Below, piece by piece: positions 9,248 to 18,648 of a DNA stretch of 43,593 nt. The notes beneath the pieces are model-generated. The model had not been told where the DNA came from. It ran no database searches and saw nothing but the letters and a program-made list of their open reading frames with translations. The first letter of the stretch is position 1. Every line of letters begins with the position of its first letter. A program made the position numbers and the translations under genes. This stretch comes from Betaproteobacteria bacterium (lineage in GTDB: Bacteria > Pseudomonadota > Gammaproteobacteria > Burkholderiales > Thiobacteraceae): the NCBI GenBank assembly GCA_025361165.1, contig JANYAU010000139.1:1-43593 (forward strand), in the 5' to 3' direction.

Positions 9248-10371
9248 AGAGATTTCCTTATTCGTTCGAGAGTTTGGATGGCTTTGGTAAATTCATGTTC
9301 GCTGCCGAGATGCGTGTAGAGCAAAGCGATTTGGATTTGCTCCTGCGGCACGCCGGATAGCTCGGCCAAGCGCTGATACAGGTCTTGCGACGAAATGCCC
9401 GCCCACGCTGGGTGGCGCAATTCGAGCGCGCGGTATAAAGCTTGGCGCGCGCCTTTCATCAATTGCTCGCCTTGCCCTGCGCGCCATAAAAAGCGTCCGG
9501 TGGCTTCGACATGATCCAGCAAGCGCCGCCGCATCAGCGGTTCCGGGGCGAGCAAGGGGCCGAAGCGCCGGCTCGCCGCCCACAGCCACAATAGCAAGCA
9601 CAGCGTTCCCGCAATCAATGCCGTCCACGCATGCTGCATCAGCCAGCGATGCAGCGGCGGCATGCTGTCGCTGTACACCAGCCACACCGCACGTTTAGCG
9701 CCGAGCTGCGCCACGCGCCACAAATACGCGACGTGGTCGTTCTGCGCGATGCTATGGTTGGTGAGAAAATCCGCATCGGCTAATACCGTGATCACACCGC
9801 GGCCGAGCGCCAGCCGTACCAGATAGGCGCCATCTTCATCCGTCAGCTCGAGCAAAATTTTATTTTTTGTCTGCGTGCGATCCAGCCGCACGTAAGCATC
9901 CATATGCACGGTCATGAAATCGCCGCTCTCCGGCCAATCCACATCCACCAGGCCGCCCGATTGTGGTTCGTCCACCTCGTTCACGTGAATGCCGAGCGGA
10001 TCCAAAAGCGCATCCACGCGTTCGTATTTCGTGTCGAAAGCGCTAGTCGGCACCACCACCAGATGCCCGCCGGCTTCTACCCAGCGGCGCAAGCGCTGCA
10101 CCTTGCCTGCGCCCATCTCATAGCGTGCGGTCGGAATAATGAGCGTGGCCGTGGCAGGCGGAAATTCAGTAAGCCCTTCTACACTACGCGCCGTCACACC
10201 GAACGATTCAAAATAGCGTTGCGCCGCAAGCAATGTATTCACGCGCGCTGCACCGTGATAGCCGACCTCGATTTCTTTCTGCTCTTTTTCAAAGTGGGTG
10301 TAGAACCAATAGCCGATTGCGCCACACACCGCTAGCAACAGCGCGATGATCAGCCCGTGGCGCAAGCTCAT
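9244..10371 (-). CDS. DUF4350-domain membrane protein
   Basis: N-terminal TM, VNTLLAAQRYFESFGVTARSV, GGHLVVVPTS, GRGVITVLADADFLTNHSIAQNDHVAYLW; MSLRHGLIIA start gives ATGA overlap with upstream gene. Confidence 0.78.
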   Translation of the reverse strand: MSLRHGLIIALLLAVCGAIGYWFYTHFEKEQKEIEVGYHGAARVNTLLAAQRYFESFGVTARSVEGLTEFPPATATLIIPTARYEMGAGKVQRLRRWVEAGGHLVVVPTSAFDTKYERVDALLDPLGIHVNEVDEPQSGGLVDVDWPESGDFMTVHMDAYVRLDRTQTKNKILLELTDEDGAYLVRLALGRGVITVLADADFLTNHSIAQNDHVAYLWRVAQLGAKRAVWLVYSDSMPPLHRWLMQHAWTALIAGTLCLLLWLWAASRRFGPLLAPEPLMRRRLLDHVEATGRFLWRAGQGEQLMKGARQALYRALELRHPAWAGISSQDLYQRLAELSGVPQEQIQIALLYTHLGSEHEFTKAIQTLERIRKSL

Positions 10372-11855
10372 GCCGCGGTGCCGAAATGCGCGGGGAAATC
10401 GCGGCATAGCGCTTCACCTTCAGCCGCTTGCGGCGCACGGTCAGCATAGGCCGCCATTTGCCACGCTGCCGTCAAACGCGCGAAATAGCCGCTCTTGGCT
10501 GGCTCCAAGGTGTGCGCTGCGGCGTGCAGACAATCGCCTTCCGTATCGCTGGCCTTGAGCGCGACGCCGTCGCGGGTGGCGAGTTGCGATAAAGCGCCGC
10601 GATACAATAAGCTCAATGCACCGCGTGTGTCGCCCGCGCGCCAGAGTTGGATGGCGGCTTCGCCGATATTCGCCGGTAGCGATTCGGGCCGGATATCGAG
10701 ACCGAACAATTGTGCCGGCGGCTGGTACGTGGATGCTGGTTTGATGCCGCGCATCCAGTTGAGCCAGCGCGCGCGGTTGATAAGCAGCCAGACGATAGCC
10801 GCAAACAACGCCAGATAAAGCAGCCCTTTCGCCAGCACGGCCAAGCCGCGGCCCAGCTTGGTCAAGAATTCGTATAGACCTTGATTGGGCGCCACTTCTT
10901 TTTTATCGTCCTCTTTCCCCAGATAATGCCAAGTCTCAATGGTTTTTTTAGTGCTGAATTCCGGGTGCTGCATGATTGCGTCAATGTGTTGTTTGGCATC
11001 GGCCGTGCTGGGTGCGGTCGTGGCGCGGGCCTCGTTGGCGTTGCCGGCCACCAACCCCAGTGCCAACAATGCCGCGACTGCCGCGTGGACATATCCCTTG
11101 GGTTGGCCGATGCGTGCCGCGATACGCCGGAAACCCAACTCGATATCCCAGCCTTCTAGCAAAGTGCGGCGGTTGAGATAAAGAGAGAATCCGCCCGCCA
11201 CATACAGCGGCCCGATCACCAGATAAGCGAAAACGGAAGCGGCGTAAAACGTCCATACATACCAATCGGAAAAACCGCTGCTAAACAGCGCGCGTGGGGT
11301 CAACTGCAATTCCACGGTGCGCGGCACTAGTAGTTCCATTAGCGAATAACCGCCGCTGGCCAAGACTATTTCCAGATTGGCACACACAATCGTCAACCAC
11401 GCCGCCCCGCTGTAGGCGCCTTTCAGCAGCACCTTAAAGCGCGCGGGGCGCGTTTTGCGCGTCAGACCTTCGAGTAATACTACCGGCAAACAAAAAGAAC
11501 GCGTCGGACTCAAGCGTGTCAACAGCAAGCGCCATAGCGGCGCTGTCGTTAATAAAGACGGCAACGCACGCAGGGTTTGCGCAATGCTGGGCGTCTCGCC
11601 GAACACCACGCGCGACAACACATAGAGTGGCACGCGTTCCATCAGCGGCTTCACCCACCAAATTAATAACAGTGCGATCCACGGATGATTGAGCTCGGCG
11701 CAAATCAAGGTGATGACGGCGATCACCGGCAAGTACACCGCAAGCCATGCACCATATACCGGCTTCCACCAGGTGCGCGCCATGAGAAAACCGAGATCCA
11801 TCGCTTCCCATGAATTGCGCGGACGCACCGCCAAAGCGAGACGATCAATCTGCAT
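10368..11855 (-). CDS. DUF4129-domain multi-TM protein
   Basis: Multi-TM N-terminus; C-terminal AIQLWRAGDTRGALSLLYRGALSQLATRDGVALKASDTEGDC typical of DUF4129. Confidence 0.78.
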   Translation of the reverse strand: MQIDRLALAVRPRNSWEAMDLGFLMARTWWKPVYGAWLAVYLPVIAVITLICAELNHPWIALLLIWWVKPLMERVPLYVLSRVVFGETPSIAQTLRALPSLLTTAPLWRLLLTRLSPTRSFCLPVVLLEGLTRKTRPARFKVLLKGAYSGAAWLTIVCANLEIVLASGGYSLMELLVPRTVELQLTPRALFSSGFSDWYVWTFYAASVFAYLVIGPLYVAGGFSLYLNRRTLLEGWDIELGFRRIAARIGQPKGYVHAAVAALLALGLVAGNANEARATTAPSTADAKQHIDAIMQHPEFSTKKTIETWHYLGKEDDKKEVAPNQGLYEFLTKLGRGLAVLAKGLLYLALFAAIVWLLINRARWLNWMRGIKPASTYQPPAQLFGLDIRPESLPANIGEAAIQLWRAGDTRGALSLLYRGALSQLATRDGVALKASDTEGDCLHAAAHTLEPAKSGYFARLTAAWQMAAYADRAPQAAEGEALCRDFPAHFGTAA

Positions 11856-12816
11856 GACCGCGCCCCACCAGCAGAAAATACAACACGACCAGACCCCACA
11901 GTGCGCCGGCTACACTATATTTGGTTGCCGGGCCGACCAAGGTGGAAGCTGACCAAAAGGCCTCGATAAAAGCGGCGATCACCAGCATCCCGATCACGCC
12001 GTAGATAATTTTGATGCTGACCTTCGCCGCCTCGCGTAGCGCATCCAGCCGCGTCCTGCGGCCTGGGGCGAGCAGCGCAAAGCCGAGCTTGAGGCCGGCC
12101 ATGCCGGACAACATGATCGCCGTCAGTTCAAATGCGCCGTGGCCCGCGACAAACGGCCAAAAGGTTCGCGTATATCCGACCTCTGTCAGATGACCCGCGA
12201 TCACGCCGATATACAGCCCATTGAACAGCAGAAAGAAAATACTGCCGATGCCAAAAAAAATCCCGCCGGCGAAAGTCTGAAAGCCGATGCGGATATTGTT
12301 CCAAATATAGACGCCAAACATGTAGAAATCGTTATCGGCGCCGCGCTCGCGTCCGATATGCGGCGCATCCGGGCGATACATTTCCTCCACCTGAAATATC
12401 TGTGCCGGACTCATCACGGTGTATGCCATTTCCGGCCGCTCGTACACCGCCCAGCCCATCAGCAGCGCCGGGCCGAAAAACAGCAGGAAGGCGAGCCAGA
12501 ACAATCGCCATTCGCGGCGGATCAGCGCGGGAAACGCACCACCGATGAATTGCAAGATGTGACTGAGGAATCCCGCACGCGCGCTATAGAGATGCTGATG
12601 GCCGCGCAGCATGAGTTGGTTCAGGCGCTCGGTCAGATGGCTTGCATATTGACGCTCGCGCGCCAGCGCCAAGTGTTTACACAGCTGCCGATAGCGCCGG
12701 GGAAACTCAGCGGCATCGATAGGCATTACGCGCTTGCGCTGGGCTAAACTATCGATCAACGCTTCCGTCGCCTGCCAATAAGCTTCATTGCGGCGTTCGA
12801 AATCCTGCTGATTCAT
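11845..12816 (-). CDS. SpoIIM (stage II sporulation protein M)-like membrane protein
   Basis: RRYRQLCKHLALAR, NNIRIGFQTFAGGIFFGIGSIFFLLFNGLYIG, GHGAFELTAIMLSGMAGLKLGFALLAPGRRTR. Confidence 0.88.
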   Translation of the reverse strand: MNQQDFERRNEAYWQATEALIDSLAQRKRVMPIDAAEFPRRYRQLCKHLALARERQYASHLTERLNQLMLRGHQHLYSARAGFLSHILQFIGGAFPALIRREWRLFWLAFLLFFGPALLMGWAVYERPEMAYTVMSPAQIFQVEEMYRPDAPHIGRERGADNDFYMFGVYIWNNIRIGFQTFAGGIFFGIGSIFFLLFNGLYIGVIAGHLTEVGYTRTFWPFVAGHGAFELTAIMLSGMAGLKLGFALLAPGRRTRLDALREAAKVSIKIIYGVIGMLVIAAFIEAFWSASTLVGPATKYSVAGALWGLVVLYFLLVGRGHAD

Positions 12817-13493
12817 CGTTTGCCCACCAGCCAGTTCGCCATTTGATAGAGGCGTTGCGTACCGGCTCTTCCCTGCATGCCGGTGACCGGAGTGAGTAGA
12901 TCAGCCAACTCTTCCGCGCGCACCTCGGTCAAGCGCGGCGAGCGCTCGGCAAACGTAATCAGCGCGCGTTGTTCCACCACACTGAGCCCGAGCGGCGGCG
13001 CGATTGCGGGTAGATCCGGAATCGGCGCGACACGCGTCGCACGCTCGTGATATACCACGACCGTACCTGCGGCAAGATCGCCCAAGCGTTTGAAGTCGCG
13101 ACTAATCAACATCGAGACCAGACCAAAACAATAAAACAAGGGCAAAAAATCTACTGCGCGTAACAAATTGCGCACCAGCGATGCACCCCACCCCACTGGC
13201 GTACCGTTGTCGTTCAACACCCGCAGCCCAAACATGCGTTTGCCTGGCGTTTCGCCATGCCAATACATCTCGAACAGCACGGGGTAAAACCACTCCAACA
13301 AAAAGAACGCGATGAGGAAAATGCCTTTACCCATGCGACCCGCAAATGCCAACACGATGGACAGTAAAATATAAATCAGCACGCGCACTGAAAAATCGAT
13401 ACTGAAGGCCAAGGCACGCGACACGGTGCCCGCGGCGCGCAGGTGTAATTCCACACCTTCGGGTGTTTCTATTTCGCGGTAGGTATCGAGCAT
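12813..13493 (-). CDS. RDD family membrane protein
   Basis: RALAFSIDFSVRVLIYI, GETPGKRMFGLRVLNDNGTPVGWGASLVRNLLRAVDFLP. Confidence 0.88.
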   Translation of the reverse strand: MLDTYREIETPEGVELHLRAAGTVSRALAFSIDFSVRVLIYILLSIVLAFAGRMGKGIFLIAFFLLEWFYPVLFEMYWHGETPGKRMFGLRVLNDNGTPVGWGASLVRNLLRAVDFLPLFYCFGLVSMLISRDFKRLGDLAAGTVVVYHERATRVAPIPDLPAIAPPLGLSVVEQRALITFAERSPRLTEVRAEELADLLTPVTGMQGRAGTQRLYQMANWLVGKR

Positions 13494-13981
13494 TAAGCCT
13501 GGATCACGATCGTATCGGCAATCAAATCGTGAACGCAGCGGCGTGATTCACGGAAGATGAACAAACCATCCACGATGGTAAACACCGGACCCGCGAAGGG
13601 GATGTTGCCGAATAAGCCCGGCACCAGACTGCGCAAAAAGAAAATCCGCGTCAGCCCCGCACGGTCGCCGTTGGTACGCACGATTTTCACCCCCAATAGC
13701 CGCTTACCGATGGTCTGTCCGCTTCGATGCAGCATGACCAGGTTGATGATCACCAGCGCAATCAAGCCTATCAAGCCGGCCACCAACGCTACACCCATGC
13801 CGCCTGCATGGCGTAACGCCGCGAAGCCAAAGCCCGCGAAGACGCCGGGTATCATAAAAATGAGCCCATCGACGATAACTGCGCCCAGCCTCGTTCCACG
13901 CCCGGCGAGTTCGCCGTCTACATCACCAGCGACATCTTCAACATACGCATTCGGAGTTTGATACGGATTAAAATCAGCCAT
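13493..13981 (-). CDS. RDD family membrane protein, second copy
   Basis: RGTRLGAVIVDGLIFMIPG, HRSGQTIGKRLLGVKIVRTNGDRAGLTRIFFLRSLVPG. Confidence 0.85.
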   Translation of the reverse strand: MADFNPYQTPNAYVEDVAGDVDGELAGRGTRLGAVIVDGLIFMIPGVFAGFGFAALRHAGGMGVALVAGLIGLIALVIINLVMLHRSGQTIGKRLLGVKIVRTNGDRAGLTRIFFLRSLVPGLFGNIPFAGPVFTIVDGLFIFRESRRCVHDLIADTIVIQA

Positions 13982-14068
13982 GACGTGCCCCCCTTATATG
14001 GTTTTTATTCAAATAGCTACCACGATGTTAGGGGATTCCGACGTCATTGGCAAACGGTGCTTCAAAAC

Positions 14069-14099
14069 AAAAATGGCCGGATTTTTCCGGCCATTTTTG
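14069..14099 (-). terminator. Rho-independent terminator downstream of clpA (symmetric, could act on both strands)
   Basis: AAAAATGGCCGG-ATTTTT-CCGGCCATTTTT hairpin followed by T-rich run on either strand. Confidence 0.85.
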
Positions 14100-14117
14100 T
14101 TTGCATCTTTCGAGAAA

Positions 14118-16388
14118 TTAGACGACCGCTTCTGGCTCTTCTTCGAACACCAGCGTGACTTGATCGGTGCCATCTATATCCACCGTTACTTTGCCCCCGC
14201 TCACCAAACGTCCAAACAGTAACTCGTCGGCCAGCGCTTTGCGGATGGTGTCTTGAATCAACCGCGCCATCGGACGCGCGCCCATCAGCGGATCAAAACC
14301 CTTCTTCGCCAGATGATCTTTGAGCGCATCGGTGAAATTAGCTTCGACTTTCTTCTCGTGCAACTGCTCTTCGAGCTGCATCAGGAATTTGTCCACCACG
14401 CGCATGATGACTTCTTTATCCAGCGACTTGAAGGAGATGGTCGCGTCCAAGCGGTTTCGAAACTCGGGCGAGAACAGGCGCTTGATATCGCCCATTTCGT
14501 CGCCGGATTTTTCCGGGGTGGTGAAACCGATGTGGGTCTTGTTCAAGGCCTCGGCTCCCGCATTGGTGGTCATGACGATGATCACGTTGCGAAAATCCGC
14601 CTTGCGCCCGTTATTGTCGGTAAGCGTGCCGTGGTCCATCACTTGCAGCAGGATGTTGAAAATATCCGGATGCGCTTTCTCGATCTCGTCCAACAACAGC
14701 ACGGAATACGGATGCTTGGTAATCGCTTCGGTGAGCAACCCACCCTGGTCGAAACCGACATAGCCCGGCGGCGCGCCGATCAAACGCGATACGGCGTGGC
14801 GCTCCATATATTCGGACATATCGAAGCGCAGCAACTCAATACCCATGGTATAGGCAAGCTGGCGCGCGACTTCGGTTTTTCCGACACCCGTGGGGCCGGA
14901 GAAGAGGAAGGAGCCAATCGGTTTCTGGGAATTCCCCAAACCGCTACGCGCCATTTTGATCGCGCTGGCCAAAGCATCGATGGCTTTGTCTTGCCCGAAC
15001 ACCACGGCTTTGAGATCGCGATCCAAATTTTTGAGCGCGCTGCGATCGTCCGAAGAAACATTCTTGGGCGGGATGCGCGCGATCTTCGCCACGATGTCCT
15101 CGATCTCTTTCGGCGTGATGGTTTTTTTCTGCTTCGATTTGGGCAGGATGCGTTGCGCCGCGCCCGCTTCGTCGATCACGTCGATGGCTTTATCCGGCAA
15201 ATGACGGTCGTTGATGTATTTGGCCGAGAGTTCCGCCGCAGTGGTCAAGGCCGCAGCGGTGTATTTAACGCCGTGGTGCGCTTCGAAGCGTGATTTCAAG
15301 CCGCGCAAAATTTCTATCGTCTCGGCGACAGAGGGCTCGGGCACGTCGATTTTCTGGAAGCGGCGCGACAGCGCGTGATCTTTTTCGAAGATGCCGCGAT
15401 ATTCGTTATAGGTGGTGGCGCCAATGCACTTCAATTGCCCGGAACTCAAGGCCGGCTTAAGTAGATTCGATGCATCCAGCGTGCCACCGGACGCCGCGCC
15501 GGCGCCAATCAAAGTGTGAATCTCGTCAATAAACAAGATCGCCTTGTTGTTATCCAGCAAATGTTTCAGCACGGCTTTTAGGCGCTGCTCGAAGTCGCCG
15601 CGGTATTTGGTGCCTGCCAAAAGCGCGCCCATATCCAACGAATACACCGTGCTTTGCGCCAGCACTTCGGGGATATTGCCTTCGACGATGCGGCGCGCCA
15701 AGCCTTCCGCAATGGCGGTTTTACCCACGCCCGCCTCGCCCACCAGCAGCGGGTTGTTCTTACGTCGGCGGCACAGGGTTTGAATCACGCGTTCCAACTC
15801 CAGTTCGCGCCCGATCAAGGGATCGATCTTGCCCAACAACGCTTGGGCATTGAGATTTTGGGTGAAATTTTCGAGTGCGGTCGCCGGTTGTGCCTCGGGC
15901 TCCGTCTCGTGGTCGGCGTCTCCGCCCCCACCCTTGGCTGGGCCGGCGCTGTCTTGCACCTTGCTGATGCCGTGGGAAATGTAATTCACCACATCCAACC
16001 GCGTCACGCCCTGCTGATGCAAAAAATACACGGCATGGGAATCCTTCTCGCCAAAAATCGCCACCAGCACGTTGGCGCCGGTGACTTCTTTCTTGCCGGA
16101 GGATTGTACGTGCAAAATCGCGCGCTGAATCACGCGCTGAAAACCGAGTGTGGGCTGGGTATCCACTTCGTCGGTGCCGCTCACTACGGGCGTATGCTGC
16201 ACCACGAAATCGGAAAGCACTTTGCGTAGATCTTCGATGTTCGCAGCGCACGCGCGCAGCACTTGCGCGGCGGAGGGATTATCCAACATCGCCAGCAACA
16301 GATGCTCCACCGTAATGAACTCGTGACGCTTCTGCCGCGCCTCGACGAATGCCATGTGGAGAGAGACTTCAAGTTCTTGCGAGATCAT
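14118..16388 (-). CDS. clpA: ATP-dependent Clp protease ATP-binding subunit ClpA
   Basis: 756 aa; two AAA+ modules ([30 protein letters not shown]), N-terminal repeat domain, adjacent to clpS. Confidence 0.97.
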   Translation of the reverse strand: MISQELEVSLHMAFVEARQKRHEFITVEHLLLAMLDNPSAAQVLRACAANIEDLRKVLSDFVVQHTPVVSGTDEVDTQPTLGFQRVIQRAILHVQSSGKKEVTGANVLVAIFGEKDSHAVYFLHQQGVTRLDVVNYISHGISKVQDSAGPAKGGGGDADHETEPEAQPATALENFTQNLNAQALLGKIDPLIGRELELERVIQTLCRRRKNNPLLVGEAGVGKTAIAEGLARRIVEGNIPEVLAQSTVYSLDMGALLAGTKYRGDFEQRLKAVLKHLLDNNKAILFIDEIHTLIGAGAASGGTLDASNLLKPALSSGQLKCIGATTYNEYRGIFEKDHALSRRFQKIDVPEPSVAETIEILRGLKSRFEAHHGVKYTAAALTTAAELSAKYINDRHLPDKAIDVIDEAGAAQRILPKSKQKKTITPKEIEDIVAKIARIPPKNVSSDDRSALKNLDRDLKAVVFGQDKAIDALASAIKMARSGLGNSQKPIGSFLFSGPTGVGKTEVARQLAYTMGIELLRFDMSEYMERHAVSRLIGAPPGYVGFDQGGLLTEAITKHPYSVLLLDEIEKAHPDIFNILLQVMDHGTLTDNNGRKADFRNVIIVMTTNAGAEALNKTHIGFTTPEKSGDEMGDIKRLFSPEFRNRLDATISFKSLDKEVIMRVVDKFLMQLEEQLHEKKVEANFTDALKDHLAKKGFDPLMGARPMARLIQDTIRKALADELLFGRLVSGGKVTVDIDGTDQVTLVFEEEPEAVV

Positions 16389-16697
16389 CTACGTTTCTTC
16401 CATTACACACTGCAAGGGATGTTGGTGTTGCCTTGCAAAAGAGACTACCAGATCAACCTTCGTCGCTGCAATATCTTTCGGAAAAACCCCGCAAACGCCC
16501 ATACCTTCCCGATGCACTTTGAGCATAATTTGAGTAGCACGCTCCCGGCTCATCTCGAAAAATTTCTGCAACACCAGCACTACAAACTCCATCGGCGTAA
16601 AGTCATCGTTCAACACCAGCACTTTGTATAAAGGCGGCGGTTTCGTTTTGCTTGCTCGTGGCTCAAGAATTGTGCCAAGTTGATCCTTTTGTGCCAT
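16389..16697 (-). CDS. clpS: ClpS adaptor protein
   Basis: [14 protein letters not shown]...[27 protein letters not shown]...[20 protein letters not shown]; true start at 16697, track ORF over-extended. Confidence 0.95.
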   Translation of the reverse strand: MAQKDQLGTILEPRASKTKPPPLYKVLVLNDDFTPMEFVVLVLQKFFEMSRERATQIMLKVHREGMGVCGVFPKDIAATKVDLVVSFARQHQHPLQCVMEET

Positions 16698-16912
16698 GTT
16701 TTCATCCGTTGTTTTTCTATTGTGGGACTGCATTCCTCCCTTATCAAGCCCCACCTCTTGATTTAATGCAAAATACTTGACGAATCGGCTTGGCCAGGGG
16801 CAAACTAACTTTGGTCTTTGCTTTGAAAGTGTTTTGCGGCATTCGTTCGCCGTTTCAGTTTCAAACCAAATCGGGGTTTTAGTACCAGCCCAGCAACAAC
16901 GGAGTAAGCAAC

Positions 16913-17119
16913 ATGGCAATTGGCACCGTCAAGTGGTTTAACGACGCAAAAGGCTTTGGCTTTATTACACCGGACGAAGGCGGGGAGGACGTATTCGCCC
17001 ACTTTTCCGCCATTGAAATGGCAGGGTTTAAAACCCTAAAAGAAGGTCAGCGCGTTCAGTACGACCTGGCCGACGGCCCCAAAGGCAAGAAGCAAGCCGC
17101 CAATATCCGCGCGGCGTAA
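16913..17119 (+). CDS. Cold-shock domain protein (CspA family)
   Basis: [51 protein letters not shown]1/RNP2 motifs. Confidence 0.96.
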   Translation: MAIGTVKWFNDAKGFGFITPDEGGEDVFAHFSAIEMAGFKTLKEGQRVQYDLADGPKGKKQAANIRAA

Positions 17120-17248
17120 ACGCTGCCCCGGCAAATGGGGCGCGTGAGTCAGCTTCATTCCCGGGCCCTCTAAATATTGCCACCGTGTTAGAAATCACGC
17201 GGCGGCTTTTGTTCGTTGCTACGGTGCAACATCGGCGCCGCCCTTTAC

Positions 17249-17857
17249 TCATTTCAACAAGCCTTCAGCTTGCATTGCCGCGCGTACCGCCGGACGCGCC
17301 GCAATACGCTCAACAAAAGCGCTCAGCACCGGCCATTTCGACAAATCGATCTGGGTTGGTACTGTCCATCCCAGCACCGTGAATAGATAGCCATCGGCTA
17401 CGGTGAAGGTCTCGCCCATCAGGTAGGGCTTACCCTGTAGTTGGGTACTCAAATAATCGAATCGTTGCACCAGCGCATCGCGCACTAGGGTCTTTAGTTC
17501 GTCACTGGCTTGAGGATTAAATAAGGGCGAAAAGCTCTTATGAATTTCCGAGGTAATGTAGTTCAACCATTCCATCAGCCGATAACGTTCCAGGGTGCCG
17601 GCAGCGGGCGCGAGCTTCGATGCCGGTGCCTGATCGGCGATGTATTGCACGATGGCCGGACCTTCGGTCAGCACGCTGCCGTCATCCAGCTGGAGGACGG
17701 GCACATAGCCCTTCGGATTGATCGCCTTAAAATCGGTGCCATCGGCGACCTGCTTGGTGGCGAGATCGACCTTCACCATATCGAAGCTTAAGCCAGCTTC
17801 GCGCAAAGCGATATGCGGGGACAAAGAACAAGCGCCGGGAGAAAAATAGAGCTTCAT
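17249..17857 (-). CDS. Glutathione S-transferase (GstA-like)
   Basis: MKLYFSPGACSLSPHIALREAGLSFDMVKVDLATKQVADGTDFKAINPKGYVPVLQLDDGSVLTEGPAIVQYIADQ; start reset to 17857. Confidence 0.93.
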   Translation of the reverse strand: MKLYFSPGACSLSPHIALREAGLSFDMVKVDLATKQVADGTDFKAINPKGYVPVLQLDDGSVLTEGPAIVQYIADQAPASKLAPAAGTLERYRLMEWLNYITSEIHKSFSPLFNPQASDELKTLVRDALVQRFDYLSTQLQGKPYLMGETFTVADGYLFTVLGWTVPTQIDLSKWPVLSAFVERIAARPAVRAAMQAEGLLK

Positions 17858-17934
17858 CGCAATACTCCTTACAGTGGAAAAAATGGCTGCACTACGTCTT
17901 TTATATTTAATCGGTTTGTCACAAGGCAAATTTT

Positions 17935-18549
17935 TTAACGTTGTTTGCGCGCAACCATCAGGCCCTGCGCATACGCTTCGAGTTGCTTCATGCACAAGCG
18001 GAATTCTTTAACGGACTGTAAATTTTTAGCCACGCCCACGCAGCCTTCCCAGGCCGATACCAGAAATAGTGCAGCGGCGTGACAATTCACATCCTTCCGC
18101 ACCCGCCCCTCCTGCTGCGCGCGCTGCAAGGCATCCGCGACAGCCTTCTGCCACTCGCCTAATATGGCAGTCAGCCGTTTCTTGAACTGCGCATCGAGTG
18201 GGCTCATCTCCTGCATCAGGTTATTCAGCGGGCAGCCCAGCGATACTGACTCCAACGTCGTGCGTTCGCCCTTGAGACGAATAATGTCGAGCAAGGTTGC
18301 GGCCGGGTCGTCCGACTCGCGCAGCGGCGCGAATACCATCGCATCCAAGCCATCCCGAATCACCTCATCGATGACCGCATGCCCCAGATCGCCTTTGGTG
18401 GGAAAGTGATGGTAGAGCGCGCCCTTTGTGAGTCCAATATTGGCCAAAATATTATTCAAACTCGCTGCCTGAAAGCCATGGCGATACACCTCCTGGAATG
18501 CCGCATCCAGAATTTTCTCGCGGGTGATATCGGGTTGTTTGATGGCCAT
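17935..18549 (-). CDS. TetR family transcriptional regulator
   Basis: TREKILDAAFQEVYRHGFQAASLNNILANIGLTKGALYHHFPTKGDLGHAVID N-terminal HTH. Confidence 0.92.
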   Translation of the reverse strand: MAIKQPDITREKILDAAFQEVYRHGFQAASLNNILANIGLTKGALYHHFPTKGDLGHAVIDEVIRDGLDAMVFAPLRESDDPAATLLDIIRLKGERTTLESVSLGCPLNNLMQEMSPLDAQFKKRLTAILGEWQKAVADALQRAQQEGRVRKDVNCHAAALFLVSAWEGCVGVAKNLQSVKEFRLCMKQLEAYAQGLMVARKQR

Positions 18550-18553
18550 GCCT

Positions 18554-18582
18554 TATTACATACCAATCGGTCGGCATGTGTC
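18554..18582. promoter_or_regulatory. Possible operator of the adjacent TetR regulator
   Basis: TTACATACCAATCGGTCGGCATGTGTCA just upstream of the TetR start; contains ACC-AATCGGTC-GG, similar to operators of NemR/AcrR-type regulators. Imperfect palindrome. Confidence 0.45.
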
Positions 18583-18598
18583 AAGAAAAAGCTCGCCC

Positions 18599-18623
18599 AA
18601 AAAAAAGGCCGGCTAAGCCGGCC
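18599..18623 (-). terminator. Rho-independent terminator of hppA
   Basis: Minus strand GGCCGGC-TTA-GCCGGCC followed by TTTTTTTT, 25 bp past the hppA stop. Confidence 0.9.
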
Positions 18624-18648
18624 CTTGATCTCACATCTCAATCCGTGT

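Noticed and set aside
14253-15293. 346-aa plus-strand ORF
   Set aside because: Entirely antisense to clpA, whose protein is unambiguous; a GC-rich shadow ORF.
17123-17141. GCCCC-GGCAAAT-GGGGC hairpin after csp as a terminator
   Set aside because: Short stem with no T-tract following; not supported as a terminator.
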